The position numbers were made by a program, and so were the translations under genes. Below, in pieces: positions 54,243 to 64,000 of a stretch of DNA of 64,000 bases. Positions within the stretch are counted from its first letter, which is position 1. Every line of letters starts with the position of its first letter. The stretch is from Calendula officinalis (taxonomy: Eukaryota; Streptophyta; Magnoliopsida; Asterales; Asteraceae): NCBI GenBank assembly GCA_963853835.1, contig OY970828.1, positions 61,744,861-61,808,860 on the forward strand, given 5' to 3'. Under the pieces are notes generated by a model, which was given only the letters and a program-made list of their open reading frames with translations, had not been told where the DNA came from and searched no databases.

Positions 54243-54506
54243 CTCCCTCCGTCCCTAAATAAAGTTCCCATTTCACCTTCAAGTTTTGTCCCTAAATAAA
54301 GTTCCCATTTCTCAAACTTAAGGGACCCACTTAATATAATAATACTATTACCAATACTTTCACCACTAACTATCTCTTAACACACTTTCTCTCTCCAATC
54401 AAACCTTATATTTTATTCAAAAGTAATACTAAATACCCCACCACAAACTATCTCCTAAAATGTTGTGCCCAACACAAATGGGAACTTTATTTAGGGACGG
54501 AGGGAG
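54243..54506. mobile_element. Stowaway-like MITE, second of a tandem pair
   Basis: Near-identical to the copy 29 bp upstream and in the same orientation, with TA flanks (54241-54242, 54507-54508) and 264 bp in length. Two copies this close suggest local hopping or an unequal duplication. Confidence 0.88.
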
Positions 54507-57080
54507 TATATTTAAAGCAACCAAAAGAAATGCAAGTCTAACTTGAACTCAATATTAAAGTCATTAAAATCCACAATCCTTTTAACTTTCGAGAAGGCTT
54601 GGACCTCCCAATTTTCAGCCCCCAAATTTTGGTACATGATATAGTAGACTTGAACTATTTTCAGCCCCCAAATAATAGCTTGTATACTCGGTCCAAAAGT
54701 ACAAATGAAATGATTAATTCAACACAGGCTCAAATGGTAAACTGACTAACTGAAAACACAAATCATCATCACAATTCTCAAAAATTAGAATCCTAACCGT
54801 CCTTTTGAGTTCTACGGTTCCCCTTTGATCTCGCATTTGTCTTTCTCTTTCAAATCTAAACCATTTCATGCTTCAAGTTCAAGAATCAAACTTTCAAGTA
54901 TCATCTTTTACGATCTGTATTTAACAGTCACTGAGGTTTGATTCTTGTACTTCAACTTCAGTTCATTTCGATATTTCTTAATAGACTTGAGCCAATATGT
55001 AGTGTTTTTATGCATATCAACTGTTTGATGAAATGCCGAAAAGAATACATTTCTAATGTTTTACAAATTAATGCCCATATACTGTTTGGTTTATTGAAAT
55101 TGCACTACATTGATTTTGTAGATGTCATATATTCATATTATACATGTTTTGTAATAATGGTTGATCGAATTTGTTTCTACCATGAATATGAGAAAATTTA
55201 TGGTAATTAACTTTGTTGTTTTATTTTTTTTTTATTTTATATATTTGTCTGTGATATATAGATGTTAGGTTGTTTTGCTTCCGATGCCTCATTTTTCATC
55301 TTGCCCCGGGCCAAAAATAAACTTGAAACAGCCCTGCTTTCGAGTCAAACATATATTGCAAGGTTAATATGCATTTTTTATATTAAACCAAACGCTCACT
55401 ACTTGTAGTATTTGTCACAAACTTTAATGAAACTACCAAATATTTTATGAAACATTTACAACACTACTATTAATTTAGATAATTTACCATAAAATTGATG
55501 AGCTTGACTTTAAAAGTCAAACTTTGTAACTTTGTAATAACATCAATCAAATGGCGCAGTTAAGTTGTAATTTTAAAGAACAAGGTGTTGTTTATAGAAA
55601 TTGTAGCAGTAACTTCAAAAAGAAAAGGATAAAAAAAATCTCACTTAATTGCTAATTAGTTTAACTGAATGGGTTCAAAGACTTTTGCTCATTGTTGATG
55701 TTTTTGCAGTAAAGTGAGTATTTTGAGAAAATAAAAAAATTTGATTGATGAAACGTTTGAATTTGAAGATGAATATCATGAGGGTAAAGACAACAAAGAT
55801 AACTATACCGAATTAGGGAAGACGATGATCAAAATAGCGACCCTAATGAATCTCTAAGAAGTATGGATCAAAATCTTGCTAATGCTCAAAATCTCCTCGT
55901 ATTTAGTTAACTTGTATATATTTACTCACCAGGTAATTTTGATGTTGTGATAATAATATTATATATTTCTCTAATTAACATGTTATTTGTTTTGTTTTGG
56001 TAAATAATGACTTCTAAGATCCTTTAGCAATAAACTGATAAACATGAAGAACACACAGTGAATTGATAAAAATAAAAAGGAAAAGATGTTGCTACAACCA
56101 ATAAAAAGGTTAGAAATTCCGAGCTACAAAAGATACACATAGTTCCGCTTAATGATGATTGTTATAAAGTTTCAATTGATGAACTAGTAAAAGTTACTTC
56201 CTTTTTACCCATTCAAGTTGGTGATCACAAAACAGTAGAGGATGTTGTTGGTGTTTCGTAGCTTGGGTAAAGACCTTTTCATTTGTGACTCATGTTTTTT
56301 AAGTAAAATTAATGTTGGAGAGTTGTGATAAAATAATTTTTTCACCAACTTTGGACATATATAATTTTATATATATATTTGTTATATATAGTTATTGGTT
56401 GGTAGCTTTGTGTTCTCCTTTGTAAAAGCTACGCAACGATATATAGCATGTCCAAAGTAGAGTTGTGGTGAATGAGATATCGACTCTCAAAGTAAAGTGT
56501 TTTAAACAAGAAATCTTGAGTTGAATGCTATCCCATATTGGAAAAAGACCAAACCATTTGTGTCTAAAACTAGGGTTATGGTTACTCTCAACATAAAAAT
56601 TGTGGTTATAGGGTAAACCTAGGTCACATTATAGAGAAAGTGTATGTGTCTAATATGTGGTTATTGCTGCTGTAAATATAACTACATGTGACTATATATA
56701 TGGAATACATTATCCATATTGTATATGAAATTAAGTGTCTAAAAGAACTACATGCAACTATATGGTAACAATTAGCCAGACTGCTACAGTGTACAAAAAT
56801 AGTATCTCTAAACGTAATATGTAGTTGTGTACTAAGTTTTTGCTACAATGAATATACAATTGTTTCTAAAAATAGATTTATGGCCACGGTTATTGAAAAA
56901 TATTTGGATTTGTCAACAAAAGTTCCTACGAAATATCCACGATTGTACATTCTGGCTACACTTTTTTCATATGATATGGTTGCTAATTTTTTTCATAGCT
57001 ATATATGTACTTTTAAAAGCGAGAGTATAGATTACGATTTAGATGTAAAAGAAAGTTGTAGCCAATGATGTACACCCACG
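54507..57080. other. Gene-free stretch with a hAT end
   Basis: A hAT right end lies at about 55225-55332. At 56107-56262 a 51-codon run (NSELQKIHIVPLNDD, KVSIDELVKVTSFLP) ends in TAG. It looks coding-like, perhaps from a transposon, but I cannot name it. The small open frames at 54938, 56848 and 56880 show no family features. Confidence 0.5.
55225..55332. mobile_element. Right end of a hAT (DUF4371 group) element
   Basis: The phrase 'atcttgccccgggccaaaaat' and end ACAGCCCTG match the right-terminal style of hAT elements whose left end is CAGGGCTGGCCC, as at 28860. No transposase next to it. Confidence 0.5.
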
Positions 57081-57119
57081 GTTTTTGTAGTGGCTATTGT
57101 TGTTTTTTGTATAGTGAAT

Positions 57120-57650
57120 TTGGACCGAGAGCTGACCGAAATTTCCGAACCGAGTACATGGGTTCGGTTCTTGGTTCAAATTTATAATGCGAAATCGATT
57201 CTCGGTCCAGTTTGATTTTGTCCAAACTGAGGAAAACTCGAAGTCTCGATTCTCGGTTTGATTCGGTTCCGGTCGGTTCCCGCCCGGTTCGATTCCCGCC
57301 CGGTTCAATTCCCGCCCGGTTCGATTCCCGCCCGGTTTGATTCGGTTCCGATCGGTTCCCGCCCGGTTCGATTCCCGCCCGGTTCGATTCCCGCCCGGTT
57401 CGATTCCCGCCCGGTTCGATTCCCGCCCGGTTCGATTCCCGCCCGGTTCGATTCCCGCCCAGTTCGATTCCGAGCATCATCGGTTTGATCATTGGTTCGG
57501 CCAAAACTATATTTTCAGTTCTTAGTACGGTTTGGTTCCGAGCGTCATCGGTTCGATCATCGGTTCAGCCAAAACTATATTTTCAGTTCTCAGTACGGTT
57601 CTGTTACGAGTAGTTTTGTTCGAATCCGAGCGATTCTGTTCGGTTCTTAA
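57120..57650. repeat. 16-bp minisatellite GGTTCGATTCCCGCCC and flanking 'ggttcggttccg' repeats
   Basis: From about 57265 to 57475 the unit ggttcgattcccgccc is repeated in two blocks separated by 'ggtttgattcggttccgatc'; eight copies contain an unchanged GGTTCGATTCC. Around it are longer degenerate 'cggttcgatcatcggttc' phrases, one pair of about 60 bp at 57480-57540 and 57545-57605. Because 16 is not a multiple of 3, all frames read as a 16-residue repeat; these are not genes. Confidence 0.92.
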
Positions 57651-58173
57651 ATCGTTATGCCTAATTGTACTACACGAGTATTAATGATTGGATACCAAAA
57701 TTTTTAAAGACCCACACTTCGGTCACCGACGTGATTTACAACTTGTTAACAATAATTTATAATCGTTGTTTAAGAATTTCTTTCGTAGAGTATAATAACC
57801 AAACTGGACTTTTTTCAGATGGTACAAGTGCCGTGGACTAATAATGGTTACCTAATCATTTTCTAACCGGTTAAAATCCATATCCGATTTCTAGTGATTT
57901 AGATAACCGGTTTTAAAAGTACAAGGATCTTAATAAAAAAAACAAAAAAAAAAAAACTAAGTGAATTAGCCCTAAATTAAATTTGCAAGTGAATTATAAA
58001 TACTAGGACTAAATTTGTAATTTACTCTATACGTTTGGAAGGATATAACTTACGGAAAGGAAAAGAAAAGGGTCCAAAGGGATGAGGAATTGAGGATTAC
58101 ATTAAAATAGTTGCTCCAAAATGAGTGATCCTGGGCTCATAAACAAGTAAACAACCCATAATCCTCCTCATCT
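57651..58173. promoter_or_regulatory. Upstream region of the plastid protein gene
   Basis: AT-rich; no clear TATA box could be chosen. A short C/T-rich 5' leader ('aatcctcctcatct') precedes the ATG at 58174. Nothing else supported. Confidence 0.35.
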
Positions 58174-60183
58174 ATGTTTTCCCTCACCACCCCATCGCCA
58201 TGTGTATGTGAGGCGATTTCAAGCTCACCTCACATCTTTTTCAGACCACAAAATCACACTCTCTCTTCCAAACCAACCAAATTCACCCTTTTCAGATCAC
58301 CATCGAGAAAGATCAAAGCCACCATTGACGAGAGCTCCTATGCCCCTGTTACTGTTCAGGCATCAGAAGATGAAGATGAAGTACAATTGACACCCGATAA
58401 GGTATGTTTTGCAACTTTCTCCTTTCTGAAATTCACCAAAATTAAGATAAAATTGACAGTCAAAATCAAAAGTTGAGACTACATTTTGTTCGTTGAAAAT
58501 TTCATGATTGTAGTCATCGATGATAGCAATAGTAATTGAGGGCTTTATAGCAGACAGCAAAAGTAGGATATTTGTGTACTAAAATCTATATCCACTTTGA
58601 ATTTGTAAGTTACAGATTCGAGCTAAATTCGATATTTAGTCATTAATTTTGAAATACAAGTGCGGGTTTACAAAGAAGCCATTGTATGCATATAAATAGT
58701 AATCCAATATATGTAATTTTTTATCTCAAAGCTTGTGCCTATCTGCAGTAAGATAATATGTAAATCATCAGCAAAATTTAAAGCCTTTAAGTTATATTTC
58801 ACACTTTCACAGGGGTTGCAATTTCTTACCCGATCCAAAACCCAACGAGTCAAACAAGTTTCGGATCAGTTTTGGGTCAACTTAACTGACCACTTCATTA
58901 AACCAATTGGGTTCGGGTTGATAATAATTTAAATGGGTCGACTCGTCAACCCGATTAATTATAAAACATGTTTAAAATAGATATATTTACACCTTAGTAA
59001 TTTATAGATATATTTTAAAAATATATATATTTAAAAAATAGATATACTATAGTAGGTTATGCATACATATTTAAAAAGTCAACTTGTTTGACCGTTTGAC
59101 CTATTCAAAGTTCAAACTGCTAACCTGTTTAATTAAACACGTTATGTGGGTCATGTTCAAATTGAAAGAATTCAGGTTAGAGTTGAGATAGCTGACCTGT
59201 TTATAATGTCTCTGACTCGCCAACCCGTGAATCTGGATCCGCGAACCGAACCCGACCTGAATTGTCACCCTTAAATTAATTTATTCTGTTTTGAATAATT
59301 CTAGTGGTAATTTTTGTATAGGAAATCAATGAGAGTGTGCAACTGCTGAAGAAAGCTGCAAAGACTAGAAAGGTTGCAGCTACTGAGATTTTGTCCGCTT
59401 TCAAATTGCTCGAGAAGGCTAAAATTGATCCTTCAAACTTTTGTCAGACTCTTGGTGGATCAGAGTCACCTGGAAGAACTTGGATGCTTGTGTTTACTGC
59501 TGAGGTTAACTTTTAATTTTGTGACCATATATTATACGTTTTTCAGTTTCATAATCGATATTTATACAAATATATAATTTATTGCTTACAGAAACAATTG
59601 AAAAGTGGAAAATACTTTCCCATTACAGCAGTTCAGAGATTTGATGCAACTGTAAGCATCCTCAACTTATTATTATCTATCCGATAATCAATATAAGAAA
59701 AATAAACCCAATTGGTTGAGTTATATTTAAAGGGACATGCTTTCAAAGTCAACGTTAAAGACATATGTTATAACTTTATACTCAAATAAGGGAGTCATGT
59801 TGATTTCAAAATTCAATTTCCTAAAATTGAAAGTCATATGTTTTTCATAAAAAGAACCATATAAATAACAATGTCTAACGTCTAATGTTCAGGCAAGGAG
59901 GATCGAGAATGGTGTCTACTTGGGACCTTTGGGGTGCCTAACATTTGAAGGCAGATTATCATGGAAAAAGAGAATACTTGCATTTGTATTCGAGCTAATT
60001 AAAATAAAAATCGGACCATTCAACCCGTTGGAGATAAACATAAAAGGAAGCGATGAAAGCGAGCCAACAACTAAGAATCCCTTTTTTATATGGTTTTATA
60101 TCGATGAAGAAATAGCCGTTGCTCGTGGGAGAAGTGGTGGTACTGCTTTCTGGTGTCGTTGCCGCCGGGTCAACAGTTTCTAG
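58174..60183 (+). CDS. Plastid-targeted PAP/fibrillin-like protein, four exons, complete
   Basis: Exons 58174-58401, 59322-59504, 59592-59651 and 59893-60183, all GT-AG and phase 0, giving 253 residues. Residues 1 to about 50 are rich in Ser, Thr, Pro and basic residues with almost no acidic ones (MFSLTTPSPC..FTLFRSPSRKIKATI), a chloroplast transit peptide. An acidic linker follows (ASEDEDEVQL), then a helical segment (VQLLKKAAKTRKVAATEIL) and a beta-rich domain: GRTWMLVFTAEK, FPITAVQRFDA, NGVYLGPLGCLTFEGRL, PFFIWFYIDEEIAVARG, GGTAFWCRCRRV. The pattern 'W-L-V-F-T..Q-R..E-N-G' resembles PAP/fibrillin proteins that bind lipids in plastids. The exact member is not recognised. Conserved splice sites and long open exons make the gene itself secure. 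Confidence 0.88.
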
Positions 60184-60387
60184 TGACTTTGGGTAGCATA
60201 TACACATGTGGCTTTCAACTATTTGTGTAGAAATTTATGTTATGTTTGTTACATGATATGAATCTCAATCCATAAATGCACATATATATACATATAGATT
60301 GTATATGTGGTTTTATTCATTGTGGAATCTGGGACGGAGCGACATATAGCCCGAGGGGTTAACAACCCACTCGCCAAAAATTATATA

Positions 60388-60560
60388 CTCCCTTTGTCCT
60401 AATTTTATCGTCCACATTTAAATTTTAATTTGCCCCAAAATAGTTGTTTGCTTCTAAGTTTCAACCAATTAAAACATATTTAAGTGGGAAAGAGAAAATT
60501 TGATTAGTGATATAGTGTAATTATGTCTAGTGGACAATAATATTGGGATGCAAAGAGTAT
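60388..60560. mobile_element. Degenerate Stowaway-like MITE
   Basis: ACTCCCTTTGTCCTAATTTTAT at the left faces 'attgggatgcaaagagt' at the right, an eroded version of the CTCCCTCCGTCC ends. About 170 bp remain, in the 3' flank of the plastid protein gene. Confidence 0.5.
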
Positions 60561-61609
60561 ATAATTCTAGTGTAATTATAATATAATCTAGTTTAGCAAA
60601 ATTTTATTAGAGCATCCGGTATGGGGCTCGACAAAACTACAGCCAAAAGCCCCGTCGCCAAGAGTTTAACGATCGTTAAACCATTTTTCTTTTCTTTTTT
60701 TCTTCTTTTCTTTTTTTATTTTTTAGAAATTATAATTTGTTTGTGGTATTTTTTTGAGTCTCAAATGGGTGCTATATAAATGTTAAATGAGAGATGGTAA
60801 TTCTAATATGGTGTTAAAACAATGTTAAAGAGACAAATTTTGTAAGTATCTTCTAAAGATTTTTTTTTAACAAAAATTGATTTTTTTTATAGATTTAACA
60901 TTTTTTTGTAAACTTCACATATGAAAATCATATAAATTAATATATCTATATTGTTTTTTGAACTTAATATACATATATGTATATAAATTACATAAAAATT
61001 TGCCGCCTTAAGGCACGTCTTAAAAAACATTATGGCTCGCCACGGCTCGCTTTGCTCAAGACTTGATGATGCCGCCACGCCACGCCTTACGTTTTTAGAA
61101 CCTTGATCTTATATAATTATATCCATGAGGTGTAGAGTTGAAGACCCAGATTTTGTTTTACTTTTTGTAAATTACTTTCATCTTTGCATCTATCAGATTC
61201 ATGGGCCTACCCTAGAGCCCATTTATTTCTATAGATTTTCATTAAAGAATTAACATTTCTTTTTAATAAATTGTTTATTAAATGTATTTTTGTTTCATAA
61301 AATGTCTTCTTTTAATTCTTTATTGTTTAACTGAATAAACTAAAATTTAAAACTTATAATTCAATTTTAATTACTTTTCTTCTTTATATAAAATTAAAGA
61401 AGTTTTTGTTTATTATAGCAATATTAACAAGAGGAATTAATTAATCTTAAATTCTCTATTTTATACTATTTTAGCAAATCTATCGTAAATCCACGTACAA
61501 ACTAAAGGCCACCTTATATTTTTCGTGTGTAATACAAACTTTTAATATTATACCTTCTAAACAAACATCTTTTTTTTTTTCATTTGTATTCCAAAAATCC
61601 AAATCCACA
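60561..61609. other. Gene-free AT-rich stretch
   Basis: Contains 'ggcacgtcttaaaaaac', 'cgccacgccacgcctta' GC-rich scraps near 61000-61085. No feature with supportable ends. Confidence 0.5.
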
Positions 61610-61852
61610 AACTAAACATACCTTATAAAAAAACCATGCACTACCTAACATGTATAGTATGTATGCTTTAATGGGAATTAATTTATGTACCACATATTTT
61701 GATGTTTATACCACACTGTACATGTATTTATGCATACTGTACAAATCGTTAATGCAACCATTGTGGTACATACATTAAAACATTTGGTGTAAACATCATC
61801 ACCTATGCTTTAATACCCATGGCAAAGCGCGGGTCAAATACCGATAGTTTTC
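61610..61852. mobile_element. Possible Helitron 3' end
   Basis: The tail 'cccatggcaaagcgcgggtcaaatacc' has a GC-rich hairpin (CCC..GCG, GGG) some 15 bp before 'gatagt', the kind of 3' end known for plant Helitrons (hairpin then CTRR). Upstream, 'tttaatgg..gtaccacatattttgatgttta' faces its complement 'taaacatca' and 'tgtggtacatacattaaa', an inverted repeat of about 170 bp. The terminal CTRR is not exact. Confidence 0.35.
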
Positions 61853-61995
61853 TACAAAAACAATATTCCGCCTACTTGTGGTAGGTCAGATGATTTCACA
61901 AGAGGTTGTATTAGAATTTGTTAAAAATGCTCGGTGAGACGGTTATGTCTCCGGATTTTACTGTCATAGGCAGTGGCTTCGTTTTATCCGATGGC

Positions 61996-62950
61996 GCACA
62001 ATTTTTGTTCCTGCCATGGATCACTCCGCTCAGGGGCGGTATCAGAAAAAATTCCTCGAGGGGGCAAACATTAGGAGTGTAAGCCGAGTGCATGGGTCTT
62101 TAAGTTCACTTTTTTTTACATGCCAAATCATAAACTATACTAAACCCGAAATCCTACCCACTTTAGTTTCGGGTTTAGCAACACTAATAAAATAATTTAT
62201 TTTTTAATTCTTTGAAGAATACTTCGTATATAGTATAAACGAATATTTTTAGCAATATAAAACTAATAAACTTAGTATAATTAGAACAGAAATACGTAGT
62301 AAAAAATTTGGTAATGCAAAATTAATAAACTTATTATGATTAAAAGTAAATTTTAAAATTTTGAAACAAGAAAGCATATATTGTGTATTGCCCTTAAAAG
62401 AAAGAAATAAGAAAATTAAAATATAAATATAAAATAGAACTTTATATAGCATAGAAGTATGTAAGAGTTTGTCCAGAAGTCCCACCGATTAGCATATTAA
62501 TTAAATTAACATAAGAGGATGATATACGTTTTTCTGTAAATTATAAAATATAACATTGTTTTGGGGTGGGCAAGTGCCCACCTTGCCTCCTGCCTGATAC
62601 CGCCACTGACTCCGCCCAAAAGACCTCGTACTAAGATAGGTATCCACATTCTTTATAAGAAATGTTTTGTTCCCCTTTCCAATCGATATGAGATGAAGTG
62701 TTACCCCCCCCCCCTCTTCGGACACAATGTCCTCGTTGTTCACATCGGTTTGGGGACTGACTCTGATGCCATCTCTAACAACCCAGAACCCCGTAACATA
62801 ATATTGTCTGCTTTTCCAAGAGGCGCACGATTGTGTTCCTGGAATGTATCACTCCATCCAAAAGGTCTGGTACTAAGTGAGGTATACGCACCCTTTATAA
62901 AGAATGTTTCGTTCCTCTCTCCAAACGATGTGAGACAAACGGTCAGGCCA
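61996..62950. repeat. Two diverged copies of an LTR-like segment, first copy split by a hAT MITE
   Basis: Copy 1 (61996-62030 continued at 62617-62700) and copy 2 (62822-62945) share 'ggcgcac.att.tgttcctg', 'atcactcc', 'ccaaaag', 'ggta..c.c.ctttataa', 'gaatgtttcgttcc' and 'cgatgtgaga' in the same order. The TTTATAA followed by 'tgttccc..tcc' is a phrase I associate with LTR or promoter repeats common in dicots. Open frames here are by-products. Confidence 0.6.
62031..62608. mobile_element. hAT MITE, same family as 39828-40467
   Basis: Starts CAGGGGCGGTATCAG and ends CTGATACCGCCACTG. The 8-bp flanks are actccgct (62023-62030) and actccgcc (62609-62616), 7 of 8 matching. Subterminal 'ggggtgggcaagtgcccacc' mirrors the hairpin of the other copy. 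Non-coding. Confidence 0.87.
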
Positions 62951-63895
62951 ACCTTTTTACTTGATAAACATGGGAGGGCCACAAGTGTGGTGGCTTTTGG
63001 ATTCTATGTAGAGAAAGGTGGGGGTAGGTGTTTATAAAAGTAAAAAACCTAATATAATATAGAATTGCGAGGTATATAGAGAACAAAGTCTTCTATAACT
63101 CTATACTTGAGATGACACTTTGATACACTCAAGTAACTCACAATGCTCACACACACTTAGAGAATGTCCATGTGTTGTTGATTTTTATTCAAGATGTGTT
63201 CTTCAAGTGTTGTTAAATGCAAGCATATACTTCGGTATATATAACCCAAGGAACGTGTTTCCTCCATCCACGTGTCGACTTACGATTCGTTGATGTAGAC
63301 TTGTCCTCAGGTACATTTAATTCGTGTGTTCGAATGTGGTACCCATGTGTTTTGTCTTTTGTCTTTTGTTAATTTTACATCTTTTTACTGACTAACGGTA
63401 AAAAAAGTACAATTTGCATTTAGTTTGATGGTATACTAATAGTTCATAATGCCTCGTAGGTAATCGGCATTTAATGATCTTCTAAAACAGATCTTTATCA
63501 GAGTAGTATAAGAGGGAATGGATAAGGTTCCAAATGTCAAGACCCTTATCCACGTTAAGGCTTGCCGGTATGGGTCCACGCCCACCGGCGTGGGAGCTGA
63601 TGTGGACAAGCCACGGCGTGGCGAGAGAAGCGAACACCGCCCCCCCCCCCCAATGGCGTTGGGGTGCGGCGTGGATGGAGAGTGGCACGGACAACGCTCG
63701 GCAACGGGCGTGGATTGTTGCTTTTTGATCGAGATAGCCATTGGACAAAGGCTATATAGCCGTTACAATTAAAAAAAAAACTTTTTTTTAAAAAATTATT
63801 TACCTATATATATTACACACTTTCACTCATTTTACACACACAATTAACCCATTTTACTCTCTACAAACTCCTATCTTCATACCTCTCTACTTACA
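62951..63895. other. Gene-free stretch and GC-rich leader of the right-edge element
   Basis: From about 63540 to 63720 the DNA turns GC-rich ('ccacgcccaccggcgtgg', 'gcgtggcgagag', a C12 run at 63641), much like the leader of the Harbinger elements at 9528 and 26547. From 63765 it becomes AT-rich with a 'tatatatatta' TATA-like word at 63804-63813. The short open frames in the GC-rich part are not supported. Confidence 0.45.
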
Positions 63896-64000
63896 ATGGA
63901 TCCACACAACAATCCTCCACAAACACCCAACCAACCTTCACAACAAAATATACAATCGAACCTAGGATTTGGTAGCTATGAGCCGTATGTCAAGATCCTA
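63896..64000 (+). CDS. Start of a probable Harbinger Myb-like protein, cut by the window edge
   Basis: ATG at 63896 opens a frame that runs to the end of the window: MDPHNNPPQTPNQPSQQ followed by NLGFGSYEPYVKIL. The Asn/Pro/Gln-rich start preceded by a GC-rich then AT-rich leader matches the layout of the Myb-like genes at 9819 and 26832, and second-ORF proteins of PIF/Harbinger elements often begin MDP-N-N-P. No DNA-binding domain is reached yet, so the call rests on context. Confidence 0.45.
   Translation, partial: MDPHNNPPQTPNQPSQQNIQSNLGFGSYEPYVKIL

Noticed and set aside
57265..57475. tRNA genes suggested by repeated GGTTCGATTCC
   Set aside because: Only the B-box/T-arm word is present. 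There is no A-box, anticodon stem or acceptor stem at tRNA spacing; the unit is 16 bp.
57094..57525. Open frames encoding Arg/Pro/Gly-rich repeats on both strands
   Set aside because: By-products of a 16-bp minisatellite, which is open in several frames at once.
63436..63772. Several overlapping ORFs in the GC-rich tract
   Set aside because: A GC-rich leader with few stops in any frame; four mutually overlapping frames on both strands argue against coding.

Overview
The window is plant nuclear DNA, almost certainly from a eudicot. Its genes have introns, and it carries a plant-specific SAUR array, a GT61 glycosyltransferase, a BAHD acyltransferase and a plastid-targeted protein. It is AT-rich and dominated by plant transposable elements (Copia, MULE, PIF/Harbinger, hAT, CACTA, Stowaway, Helitron). 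The style of the Harbinger Myb proteins and Copia elements suggests an asterid, perhaps Asteraceae, but that is only an impression. No viral, CRISPR or bacterial locus is visible.

Layout. 1-3440 (+): C-terminal six exons of a DExH-box RNA helicase. 4476-6457 (-): a three-exon GT61 glycosyltransferase. 6.5-11 kb: MITEs, a Helitron remnant (Pif1-like helicase tail plus RPA-like fragment) and a Harbinger element with a broken Myb-like gene. About 11.2-21.2 kb: a pseudogene of a nuclear group II intron maturase (nMAT type), split by an 8.4-kb Copia element with 807-bp LTRs and a perfect 5-bp target duplication. 23-29 kb: three tandem SAUR genes, with a second Harbinger element (intact Myb-like ORF) between copies 2 and 3. 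28.9-31 kb: a truncated hAT (DUF4371) element. 31-41 kb: MITEs, old Copia and LINE fragments, a Pack-MULE carrying a piece of a cyclophilin gene inside a ~125-bp satellite, and a three-level nest of MITEs. 43-44.5 kb (-): an intronless BAHD acyltransferase of the spermidine hydroxycinnamoyl transferase type. 45.1-53.9 kb: a large inverted repeat, interrupted by a CACTA-type element, itself interrupted by a 6.1-kb coding-poor Copia-type element. 54-58 kb: a tandem pair of MITEs and a 16-bp minisatellite. 58174-60183 (+): a four-exon plastid protein gene. 60-64 kb: a hAT MITE inside an LTR-like repeat, and the first 35 codons of another probable Harbinger second-ORF protein at the right edge.

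The genes do not form one pathway; this is an ordinary gene-poor plant interval with seven cellular genes (four single or partial loci plus three SAURs) in a sea of repeats. The most unusual signal is in the coding-poor Copia element. Its 3' half holds two families of repeated hairpins: five small ones at a strict 42-43-nt period (49509-49700) and six larger two-stem units (49923-51036). The stem sequences differ between copies while base pairing is kept, and the internal-loop sequences stay constant. That is the signature expected of a selected RNA structure. Several insertion events could be read exactly, to the base, from target-site duplications.
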